Shown: piece by piece, positions 57,017-64,000 of the stretch
How the letters are laid out: every line of letters starts with the position of its first letter
Position numbering within the stretch: the first letter of the stretch is position 1
NCBI RefSeq assembly: GCF_049341845.1
Contig: NZ_JBMPIT010000004.1
Coordinates: 1-64,000 of the forward strand
DNA from: Curtobacterium guangdongense
GTDB taxonomy: Bacteria; Actinomycetota; Actinomycetes; Actinomycetales; Microbacteriaceae
DNA: 64,000 bases
Direction of reading: 5' to 3'
Made by a program: the position numbers and the translations under genes
Notes under the pieces: model-generated
What the model was told of the DNA's origin: nothing
What the model saw: the letters and a program-made list of their open reading frames with translations, nothing else
Databases searched by the model: none

Positions 57017-58587
57017 CCACCACCGACACCACCACGACCACCGCCGGCATCGAGCCCCGCATCACCGGCCCGAGCCCCATCGCGCCGCTCCTCGCCGTCG
57101 ACGGGTACAAGCACTCGCACCGGCAGGTGTACCCGCAGGGCACCACGCGGATCCTCATCAACTGGACGAACCGCTCGAACGCGCACATGCCCGAGTCCAC
57201 GCACGCCGTGGTGTTCGGCCTGCAGGCGTTCATCCAGCGCTCCCTGGTCGAGGCATGGGCGCCGTTCTTCGCCGCGGACGAGGACGAGGTCGCCGACCTG
57301 TTCCAGCAGGCACTCCAGGGCTACTTCGGCCCGAACCACATCGGCGTCGACCACGTCAGGGCACTGCACCGCCTCGGGTACCTCCCGCTGACCATCGCGG
57401 CGCTGCCCGAGGGGACCCTCGCGCCGATCGGCGTCGCCACGCTCACGGTCGAGAACACCGTCGACGAGTTCTTCTGGCTGCCGAACTACATCGAGACCGC
57501 CCTGTCGGCATCGATCTGGCACCCCTCGACCGTCGCCACGAAGGCCCTGGAGTACCGGGACCTGATGGAGGACTGGGCGGCGCGCACCGGTGCCGTCCCG
57601 GAGAGCATCGACTTCGCCGCGCACGACTTCTCGTTCCGCGGGCAGTCCAGCATCGAGTCAGCAGCGGCAGGTGGCGCCGGACACCTGCTCTCGTTCCTCG
57701 GCACCGACTCGATGCCGTCGCTCGACTTCATCGACCGCTACTACCCGGGCGACAACGGCTGGGTCGCGGCGAGCGTCCCGGCGACCGAGCACAGCGTGAT
57801 GTGCGTCCGCGGGGCCGACGGGGAGCTCGAGACGTTCGAGCAGATCCTCGACGTCTACCCGACGGGCATCGTGTCGGCGGTCAGCGACGGCTTCGACCTG
57901 TTCAAGGTCATCACCGAGACCCTCCCGCAGCTCAAGGACCGGATCACCGGGCGCGACGGCAAGCTCGTCATCCGTCCGGACTCGGGCGACCCGGTCGACA
58001 TCGTCACCGGCACCGTGCACGGGGTGGGTGCCGACGCGCTCGCCGACCCGGCACGCAGCCACGAGGAGAAGGGCGTCGTCGAGCTCCTCGACGAGCTCTT
58101 CGGCCACACCGTGAACGACGCCGGGTACAAGGTCCTCGACCAGCACATCGGCGTGATCTACGGCGACAGCATCACCCTCGACCGGGCTCGACGCATCTAC
58201 GAGCGCCTCGAGGCCAAGGGCTACTCGAGCGACAACATCGTGCTCGGCATCGGGTCGTACACGTACCAGTACATGACCCGCGACAACCTCGGCAGCGCGG
58301 TGAAGGCGACGTGGGCGCTGGTGGACGGCGAGCCCGTCGACATCCAGAAGGACCCGAAGACGGGCAGCGGCAAGAAGAGCGCGAAGGGCCGCATCGCCCT
58401 GCACCGCGACGAGACCGGCGAGATCCGGCAGAGCGACCAGGCGAGCGCGGCGGACGAGGCGACGAGCCTGCTCCAGCCGGTCTGGACCGACGGCCGGTTC
58501 CTCGTGCACCAGTCCTTCGCCGACGTGCGTGCGACCCTCCGCCGCGAGCGCGCCGACCGCGCCGCACGCCGGGCGGCATCGGCGTGA
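57013..58587 (+). CDS. nadV: Nicotinamide phosphoribosyltransferase
   Basis: Converts nicotinamide and PRPP to NMN, the first step of non-deamidating NAD salvage. The 524-residue protein shows NAMPT family segments: LLAVDGYKHSHRQVYPQGTT, FDFSFRG-like AAHDFSFRGQSSIESA, ASVPATEHSVM with the catalytic His, LVIRPDSGDPVDIV and IGVIYGDSITLDR. The first dozen residues are Thr-rich. It is coupled to the prs-type gene upstream and to the NrtR-like gene downstream by four-base overlaps, so all three form one operon. An NMN adenylyltransferase must be encoded elsewhere. Confidence 0.95.
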   Translation: MTTTDTTTTTAGIEPRITGPSPIAPLLAVDGYKHSHRQVYPQGTTRILINWTNRSNAHMPESTHAVVFGLQAFIQRSLVEAWAPFFAADEDEVADLFQQALQGYFGPNHIGVDHVRALHRLGYLPLTIAALPEGTLAPIGVATLTVENTVDEFFWLPNYIETALSASIWHPSTVATKALEYRDLMEDWAARTGAVPESIDFAAHDFSFRGQSSIESAAAGGAGHLLSFLGTDSMPSLDFIDRYYPGDNGWVAASVPATEHSVMCVRGADGELETFEQILDVYPTGIVSAVSDGFDLFKVITETLPQLKDRITGRDGKLVIRPDSGDPVDIVTGTVHGVGADALADPARSHEEKGVVELLDELFGHTVNDAGYKVLDQHIGVIYGDSITLDRARRIYERLEAKGYSSDNIVLGIGSYTYQYMTRDNLGSAVKATWALVDGEPVDIQKDPKTGSGKKSAKGRIALHRDETGEIRQSDQASAADEATSLLQPVWTDGRFLVHQSFADVRATLRRERADRAARRAASA

Positions 58588-59249
58588 CGGACGGCGCCGT
58601 GGCGGCCCGCGACCAGCCGCTCATCGCGATCGACGTCGTCCCGATGTCGTTCACGGCGGGCGACGGGCTGCGGGTCGCCACCGCGCGCCGGCCGTACGAC
58701 CCGTACGCCGGACAGGAGGCCCTCCCCGGCGTGCTCCTGGACGGTACGGAACTGCTCACCGACGGGGCACGGCGCGCGCTCCGCACCAAGACCGGGATCG
58801 ACGACGCGTCGGTCCGGCACCTCGCGCAGATCGGTGCGTTCGACGGACCAGATCGGGACCCGCGGTCGACGGCGATCAGCATCGCGTTCGTCGCGGTGGT
58901 GGCGGGATCCGGCGGGGGCACCGGAGCCGCGCCGTCCGCGATCTGGCGCGAGCCTGCCCGAGCCGAGCCGAGCCTCCCGTTCGACCACGACCGGATCATC
59001 GAGGCCGCACTCGACCACGTCCGCACCCGCTTGTGGCGGGACCTGCCGCTCACCCGTGCCCTCCTCGGAACGCGGTTCACGACGGCGGACGCGAGCCGGC
59101 TGCAGACCGCGGTGACCGGCGTCGCCCCCGATCCCGGCAACCTGAACCGGGCGCTGCGGACGAACGCGGCGCTCGTCCGGGCGACGGCGACCACGACGTC
59201 GGGCCTGCGCGGCGGACGTCCCCCGGTCTCCTGGACGTGGGCGGACTGA
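58584..59249 (+). CDS. NrtR-like transcriptional regulator (inactive Nudix plus winged helix)
   Basis: The 221-residue protein has an N-terminal Nudix domain whose box is degraded: GVLLDGTELLTDGARRALRT followed by KTGI lacks the REUxEE glutamates needed for metal binding. The C-terminal winged helix (LLGTRFTTADASRLQTAVTG, NLNRALRTNAALV, RGGRPPVSWTW) matches NrtR regulators, which bind ADP-ribose and control NAD genes. Co-transcription with prs and nadV supports that role. It probably binds the TTGTCA palindrome before the operon. Confidence 0.85.
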   Translation: MTDGAVAARDQPLIAIDVVPMSFTAGDGLRVATARRPYDPYAGQEALPGVLLDGTELLTDGARRALRTKTGIDDASVRHLAQIGAFDGPDRDPRSTAISIAFVAVVAGSGGGTGAAPSAIWREPARAEPSLPFDHDRIIEAALDHVRTRLWRDLPLTRALLGTRFTTADASRLQTAVTGVAPDPGNLNRALRTNAALVRATATTTSGLRGGRPPVSWTWAD

Positions 59250-59267
59250 CCGGGGTTGGCTGATGGC

Positions 59268-59882
59268 ATGCCAACCGCACCCCTCTCCGGCGACCCGTCG
59301 TTCGCGTTCCCCGAGTTCACCGACCCGCCCGCCACACCGATGGCCGCCGCGCGGGCCTGGCTGGCGACGGCCGACGACGTCTCCGAACCGCTGTCGATGA
59401 CGCTCGCGACCGCGGCGGACGGCGTCGTCAGCGCCAGGACCGTCGACGTCAAGCGGCTCGACGATGAGGGGCTCGTGTTCGGGTCGTCCACCGAGAGCCC
59501 GAAGGGACGGCAGCTCGCCGCCAACCCGGCGGCCGCGCTGCAGGTGTACTGGCGGGAGACCATGCAGCAGATGCGGTTCGAGGGCGTCGTCGTGGTGCTC
59601 TCCGACGACGAGTCCGACGCGCTCTTCGCCGACCGGTCGCCGAAGTCCCGGGCCGCGACGGCCGCAGCACACCAGTCCGAGCCGCTCGACGGTACGTTCG
59701 ACGACCTGCTGTCCGCTGCCGGGGCCCTCGGCGACGACGCGTCCCGTCCGGCGTCGTGGGTCGCCTACCGGCTCGAACCGGTCGTCGTGGAGTTCTGGCA
59801 CGGCAGCCGTGACCGGATGCACCGACGCCTGCAGTACCGCCGATCGGATGACGGTTGGACGACACGTGTGTTGCAACCGTGA
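59268..59882 (+). CDS. Pyridoxamine 5'-phosphate oxidase family protein
   Basis: The 204-residue flavin-binding split-barrel protein resembles PdxH: PLSMTLATAADGVVSARTVD, VKRLDDEGLVFGSSTESPKG, and MQQMRFEGVVVVL with the Q-x-R-x-x-G motif, then VEFWHGSRDRMHRRLQYRR at the C-terminus as in PdxH (FWQ...R.H). It may be a true pyridoxine 5'-phosphate oxidase or an F420/FMN paralogue. ATG 59268 is preferred; an upstream ATG would add only four residues. Confidence 0.85.
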   Translation: MPTAPLSGDPSFAFPEFTDPPATPMAAARAWLATADDVSEPLSMTLATAADGVVSARTVDVKRLDDEGLVFGSSTESPKGRQLAANPAAALQVYWRETMQQMRFEGVVVVLSDDESDALFADRSPKSRAATAAAHQSEPLDGTFDDLLSAAGALGDDASRPASWVAYRLEPVVVEFWHGSRDRMHRRLQYRRSDDGWTTRVLQP

Positions 59883-60005
59883 GTCATCTTCGGACAGGGT
59901 GCGCTGCCGGTGATTCGCTGAGGTGACCGAGGCAGACGATCCGGTCTGCCCCGGCAGAACGTCATCGTCACTGTCACTGTCACCGTCGCCGTCGCAAGGA
60001 GCGTC

Positions 60006-60791
60006 ATGAGTTCCGAACGTCCCGTCGCAGCATCCACCTCCGAACAGATCGTCGAGGACGCCCCGGCGCGCTCCGCGGTCCAGCTCTACGCCGCCGAGTT
60101 CTTCGGCACCTTCCTGCTCGTCTTCGGCGGGCTCGGCACCGCGCTGTTCGCCGCCGCGTTCCCGGATGCTGGAAACGCGCTCGGCGTCGGGTTCCTCGGC
60201 GTCGCGCTCGCGTTCGGCCTGACCCTCGTCGCCGGCATCAGCGCCGTCGGACACATCTCCGGCGGCCACTTCAACCCCGCGGTGTCGCTCGGGCTCTGGG
60301 TCGCCGGTCGCACCGATGCCAAGCACCTCGCCGGGTACTGGATCTCGCAGATCGTCGGTGGTGCGGTGGCGACGAGCATCCTCGCGGCGATCCTGGCCGG
60401 CAAGCCCGGGGCGTTCTCGGCAGCGCACGACGCCGGATTCGCGTCGAACGGCTACGGCTCCGCGTCGCCCGGTGGATTCGGCCTCTGGTCGGTGTTCCTC
60501 ACCGAGGTCGTGCTGACGGCCGTGTTCCTCGGGGTGATCCTGTCCGTGACGGCGAAGCCCGAGTACCGCGCGCTGGCAGCGATCGCGATCGGACTCACGC
60601 TGACGCTGATCCACCTCATCTCGATCCCGGTCAGCAACACGTCGGTGAACCCGGCGCGGTCCATCGCGGCGGCGATCTACGGCGGCGGGACCCCGCTCGC
60701 GCAGCTGTGGGTGTTCATCGTGGCGCCGCTCGTGGGCGCGGCGATCGCCGGGCTCGTCGTGCGGGTCGGCGGCCGGAGCGCGGTGCGGTAG
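60006..60791 (+). CDS. aqpZ: Aquaporin Z
   Basis: Water channel of 261 residues with six helices and both NPA boxes: GGHFNPAVSLGLW and TSVNPARSIAAA. The selectivity-filter Arg follows the second NPA. The N-terminal 30 residues are hydrophilic. AAGGAG lies before the ATG. The gap before it (59883-60005) has the hairpin GGCAGAC/GTCTGCC near 59930-59955 and a run of GTCACT/ACCGTC hexamers. Confidence 0.95.
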   Translation: MSSERPVAASTSEQIVEDAPARSAVQLYAAEFFGTFLLVFGGLGTALFAAAFPDAGNALGVGFLGVALAFGLTLVAGISAVGHISGGHFNPAVSLGLWVAGRTDAKHLAGYWISQIVGGAVATSILAAILAGKPGAFSAAHDAGFASNGYGSASPGGFGLWSVFLTEVVLTAVFLGVILSVTAKPEYRALAAIAIGLTLTLIHLISIPVSNTSVNPARSIAAAIYGGGTPLAQLWVFIVAPLVGAAIAGLVVRVGGRSAVR

Positions 60792-60869
60792 CGGGTGCGC
60801 GGCCGCGCCCGCGGGCGCGGGCGGGCGCCCGCGCGGCCAGCGCCGCAGGCACCGTTTGCGCCCCCACAC

Positions 60870-60905
60870 GAACATCGCGCCCCGTCACGACGGGGCGCGA
60901 TGTTC
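60870..60905. terminator. 17-bp perfect inverted repeat after aqpZ
   Basis: GAACATCGCGCCCCGTC (60870-60886) and its exact complement (60889-60905) are separated by two bases. It lies between the convergent aqpZ and siderophore genes and could serve both; it lacks a T-tract. Confidence 0.65.
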
Positions 60906-60967
60906 GTCACGGGGCGCGATCGCGATCCCGGTGGCTCGGCGGACCCGATCGGCGAGCCCGCCGCCCC

Positions 60968-63307
60968 CTACGCCCGCGCGATCGGGTTCGGCATCGCCCC
61001 GGCGCGGATGAGCGACGAGGACTGGTCCGCCAGGTCGACCATCGACAGGGTGTTCCGCAGCTGCAGCCGGTTCAGGCAGGAGTGCTCGAACGTCGGCGCA
61101 CGCAGGTCGAGCGGGCGGCGGCGGTCCGGGTGAGCCGCAGCGTGCCGGTCGACGCACGCGCCGACGAGCTCCCAGAACCGGGACTCCGCCAGGACCCCGT
61201 CGTCGTCGAGGACCGCCGCGACGAAGCGCAGCACCCCGTCGAACACGTCGGTGAACACGGCGAGCGCCGCCTCGTCGTCGTCGACCGGGTGCACGATGCG
61301 CTCGATCCCGGCCGGCACGGCGACCGGGGCGAGCACCGCGACCTCCTCCCCGATGTCCTTCATGACCGCGCGGACGACGACACCGTCGCGGAGCACCAGG
61401 ACGAGGTTCTCCCCGTGCGGCATGAACGCCAGGTCGTGGACCGTCAGGCAGTGCACCACGGGCAGCAGGTACGCGTCGAGGTACCGCCGCACCCACTCGT
61501 CCGCCGGCAGCCCGGACCGGGCGACCAGCGCCGAGACCACCGCCGCGCCGGAGGCATCGCGGTGCAGCAGCGCCGCCATCGTCATGAGCTGCTCGCCGTC
61601 GGACAGCCGCGGCACCGGGCTCTCCCGCCAGAGTGCCGCGAGCATCTTCCGCTGCGGCGACGACACGTCCACCCGGTGGTACGCGTCGCCCGTGTACCCG
61701 ATCGCCGCGTGTTCCCGCAGCACCTCGAAGCCCGCTGACCGCAGCGTCGGGTCGGCCGCGACGATGCCGGCAACCCAGTCGTTCACCGCAGGCGTGTTCC
61801 GCATGTACGCCGGCGACATCCCGCGGAGGAACCCCATGTTCTGCACCGCGAGCGCCGTCTTGACGTACGACCGCGTCGGGTCCGTCCGGTCGAACGCCGT
61901 CCGGATCGACTGCTGCGGCTGGTACTCGTCCGGCCCCTCGCCGAGGTCGACGAGGTCCTGCCGCCCGAGGTCCGGCGCGAACGTCACGGCGATCCGGTGC
62001 TGCCACTGCCACGGGTGCACCGGCAGCCACACGTAGTCGTCCGGGTCGAGCCCGCGGCGCTCCAGCGTCTGCCGGAACCCGCCCACCGTCGCCGCGGGCA
62101 GCTCGGCCGCCCAGTGGGCGTCCTCGGTCCGGTCCGCGGCGAGCGCGAGGTGCGTGTGCTCCCGACGTGCCGCGAGCCACCGGTACCGGAACGTCCGCCC
62201 GGACTCCGGCGCGTACGCCCGGTACTCGTCGAGCCCGAACCCGATGCGGCCGTTCGACGCCACGAACGCCGGGTGCCCCTCGGTCATCGCCGCCTCGGTC
62301 GCCTGGAACGCCGCGACCGCATCCGCTCGTCCTCGCGCGAGCTGGGCTGCGGACGGCCCACCCCGTCGGTGCTTCGCCGCGGCGCTGGCGAGGGTCGAGG
62401 CGATCTCCTCGAGGTACGTGCCGAGCATCTCGTCGGAGATCCCGAGGACGGCACGGAGCTCGAGGACGAGGTCCTGCGCGCTGAGTGCCACGGGGACGTC
62501 GTCGCGGGTCCGGGTGAGCGAGGCCTCGTCGATCGACCAGTGCTCGAGCGCGTGCAGCCGTGCCCGGAACCGGTACGTCGACGAGCCCGCCAGGAGGCGC
62601 CAGCCGTCGCCGTCGGCCTCCGGTGCGATCAGACGCTCGTGGGTGAACTCGGCGATCGCCTTCGCCACGAGGTGCCGCTCCGCGACGTCGAGGTGCTCCG
62701 GCCGCAGGTGCGCAGCGGGTCCGTCGTCGTCCGGCACCCCGATCCGGTCGGTGTCGAGCACCGAGAGCAGCGCGCGCTTGCCGTCGACGTCCACCTCGCG
62801 CAGCACCCGGAACCCGACCTCGGCGTTCTTCGCGTGCACCGCGGTGTTCCGGACGTCGGGCTCGACCACGACACGACGTGCGCCGAGAGCGTCCCGACAG
62901 TGCTCCACCACGGTCCGCATCACCGCGCTCGTGAGTCCGTGCACCCGTCCGTCGGCGGGCGGCGGTGCGACGAGCAGGTGCATGCCGACGTCGCCGGGTT
63001 CGGCGGGCCAGACGTCGGTCAACAGCACGGCGGCCGGGTCGTAGGTCTCGACGAGGAAGCACGTCTCGCCGTCGTGGCGCCCCAACCACGCGGCCTGCGC
63101 CGGGTCCGCCTGCACGCCGGCCAGGTACGCCCGCACGGCGTCGACGTCGAGGTGGCCCATCTCCCACCAGCTCGACGCCGGGTGCGCGAGCCACGCCTGC
63201 ACGACGGCGGCGTCGCGATCCGGGTCCACGGGTTCGACGGACAGGAGGCCCGGGGTGGCGCCCGCCTCGCCGCGGACGTCGAGCAGGACGGTTCCGTTCT
63301 CGGTCAT
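60968..63307 (-). CDS. GNAT acyltransferase-NIS siderophore synthetase fusion
   Basis: A 779-residue protein joining two steps of hydroxamate siderophore synthesis. Residues about 15-190 form an AlcB/DesC-like acyl-CoA transferase (SSWWEMGHLDVDAVRAYLA, DVGMHLLVAPP, VVVEPDVRNTAVHAKNAEVG). From about 215 the sequence is an IucA/IucC-type NIS synthetase: GHPAFVASNGRIGFGLDEYR, WLPVHPWQWQHRI, QQSIRTAFDRTD, the ATP-site segment ALAVQNMGFLRGMSP, and FMPHGENLVLVL with KDIGEEV. This suits a desferrioxamine-like pathway. The start overlaps the upstream monooxygenase stop (ATGA). Confidence 0.93.
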   Translation of the reverse strand: MTENGTVLLDVRGEAGATPGLLSVEPVDPDRDAAVVQAWLAHPASSWWEMGHLDVDAVRAYLAGVQADPAQAAWLGRHDGETCFLVETYDPAAVLLTDVWPAEPGDVGMHLLVAPPPADGRVHGLTSAVMRTVVEHCRDALGARRVVVEPDVRNTAVHAKNAEVGFRVLREVDVDGKRALLSVLDTDRIGVPDDDGPAAHLRPEHLDVAERHLVAKAIAEFTHERLIAPEADGDGWRLLAGSSTYRFRARLHALEHWSIDEASLTRTRDDVPVALSAQDLVLELRAVLGISDEMLGTYLEEIASTLASAAAKHRRGGPSAAQLARGRADAVAAFQATEAAMTEGHPAFVASNGRIGFGLDEYRAYAPESGRTFRYRWLAARREHTHLALAADRTEDAHWAAELPAATVGGFRQTLERRGLDPDDYVWLPVHPWQWQHRIAVTFAPDLGRQDLVDLGEGPDEYQPQQSIRTAFDRTDPTRSYVKTALAVQNMGFLRGMSPAYMRNTPAVNDWVAGIVAADPTLRSAGFEVLREHAAIGYTGDAYHRVDVSSPQRKMLAALWRESPVPRLSDGEQLMTMAALLHRDASGAAVVSALVARSGLPADEWVRRYLDAYLLPVVHCLTVHDLAFMPHGENLVLVLRDGVVVRAVMKDIGEEVAVLAPVAVPAGIERIVHPVDDDEAALAVFTDVFDGVLRFVAAVLDDDGVLAESRFWELVGACVDRHAAAHPDRRRPLDLRAPTFEHSCLNRLQLRNTLSMVDLADQSSSLIRAGAMPNPIARA

Positions 63308-64000
63308 GCGCGCACCTCCGCGCGCTCGGAGCCGCGCCGTTCCGGCGCGGCGCTCGGGGCCCTGGACTGTCGTGTGGCGGGCAGGCCGAACTCCTGGAAG
63401 GCGATCCGGTCCTCCAGTCCGTGGACGGGGCGCCCCGTGACGGACCGGATGATCGACGCGTTCCGCCACGCACCCATGCCGAGGTCGGGGGCGGTCAGCC
63501 CGTGCGTGTGTTCCTCGGCGTTCTGCACCCAGATCCGACCGCCCATGGTGTCCACGTGGTGGTCGCGGGCGACGGCGAACCGACCGCGCGAGTCGCGTGC
63601 GACCAGGTGCTCGACCGGGTCGAGGAACCGCGTCGGGCGCGGTGCGTAGCCGGTCGCGAGGACGAGCCGCTCCACCTCGTGCTCGTACGTCTCGCCGAGC
63701 TGCTCGTGGCGGAGCGTCAGCCGGTACGTGCCCCGATCGGCGAGCCACGAGGCGTCCACGACGCTCGTCTCGGTCCGCAGCGACGTCGGGATCGGACCCC
63801 GGGCGCTGATCCGGTACAGCGCGTCGTAGAGGTCGTCGACCAAGTCGGCGCTGATGCCCTTGTACAGCCCGCGCTGTTCGCGTCCGAGGCGGTCGCGGAG
63901 TTCCTCGGGCAGGCCGTGGAAGTGGTCCGTGTACTCGGGGCTCGTCATCTCGAGCGTCAGCTTGGTGTCCTCCATCGGGAAGAACCGCGGCGACCGGGTG
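63304..64000 (-). CDS. Lysine/ornithine N-monooxygenase, 5' part beyond the window
   Basis: C-terminal 230 residues of a flavin N-hydroxylase of the SidA/IucD/PvdA family, the first step of hydroxamate siderophore synthesis. Visible segments are SPEYTDHFHGLPEELRDRL, VLATGYAPRPTRFLDPV (the family's ATGY motif) and WVQNAEEHTHGLTAPDLGMG. The reading frame is open to the window edge, so the N-terminus with the FAD site is missing here. It is translated just upstream of the GNAT-NIS fusion with a four-base overlap. Iron control would act on a promoter outside the window. Confidence 0.93.
   Translation of the reverse strand, partial: TRSPRFFPMEDTKLTLEMTSPEYTDHFHGLPEELRDRLGREQRGLYKGISADLVDDLYDALYRISARGPIPTSLRTETSVVDASWLADRGTYRLTLRHEQLGETYEHEVERLVLATGYAPRPTRFLDPVEHLVARDSRGRFAVARDHHVDTMGGRIWVQNAEEHTHGLTAPDLGMGAWRNASIIRSVTGRPVHGLEDRIAFQEFGLPATRQSRAPSAAPERRGSERAEVRA

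Noticed and set aside
57013..58587. Phage origin of the NadV gene, as part of a prophage
   Set aside because: No phage structural, integrase or lysis genes are near and codon use matches the neighbours; only the gene pairing recalls phages.

Overview
The window is high-GC, densely packed DNA with mostly short intergenic gaps, frequent GTG/TTG starts and many 4-base ATGA/GTGA gene overlaps. The gene set points to an actinobacterium, most likely Microbacteriaceae and possibly Curtobacterium: a clpS/DUF2017 pair, a DUF6350 membrane protein next to purN-purH, an LAxTG-type wall protein and a DasR-type operator. The family and genus are inference; there is no rRNA in the window to confirm them. 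No transposase, prophage, CRISPR array or complete tRNA was found. The content is mostly core metabolism and transport, with a few accessory genes.

Layout. 0-2.3 kb: tandem copies of a tRNA 3' end, then a secreted M23 peptidase with seven Trp-rich repeats. 2.3-6.4 kb: Leloir galactose locus (galM and deoR divergent from galT-galK). 7.0-9.4 kb: glyA-folD one-carbon operon preceded by a ZTP (pfl) riboswitch. 9.4-13.1 kb: clpS, DUF2017, GNAT, then a MarR regulator and MFS exporter. 13.2-20.4 kb: purU, nagA, terC, a TetR-controlled SDR, a MalY-type aminotransferase, and nagB under a DasR-like site. 21.7-25.7 kb: ABC importer. 27.9-34.3 kb: carbohydrate ABC importer with a GH38 alpha-mannosidase. 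34.5-40.8 kb: PhzF, an anchored lamin-tail protein, a ROK regulator, GNAT, an alkyltransferase-like protein and DUF805. 40.8-44.5 kb: heterodimeric ABC exporter with a long leader. 45-50 kb: purH, purN and DUF6350. 50-52.2 kb: sucCD. 52.3-54 kb: RecQ-type helicase. 56.1-59.2 kb: NAD salvage operon (PRPP synthetase, nicotinamide phosphoribosyltransferase, NrtR-like regulator). 60-60.8 kb: aquaporin. 61-64 kb: end of an NRPS-independent siderophore operon that continues past the window.

Several modules share metabolites. glyA-folD, purU and purN-purH handle folate-bound one-carbon units and purine synthesis; the riboswitch ties the first pair to ZTP, the alarm signal for 10-formyl-THF shortage. 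nagA and nagB together convert GlcNAc-6-P to fructose-6-P. The galactose and mannoside loci feed central sugar metabolism.

Three layers are not captured by a plain gene list. First, at least sixteen genes have a TAnnnT hexamer 6-7 bases before the start codon, the signature of leaderless transcripts. Second, two families of dispersed palindromes occur: a GGAGGCTCGG family, sometimes inside reading frames, and a CGCGCGTAGG family. Third, short tandem duplications sit at gene ends and junctions (tRNA 3' end, ROK stop codon, DUF2017/GNAT junction, start of the yrdB-like gene).
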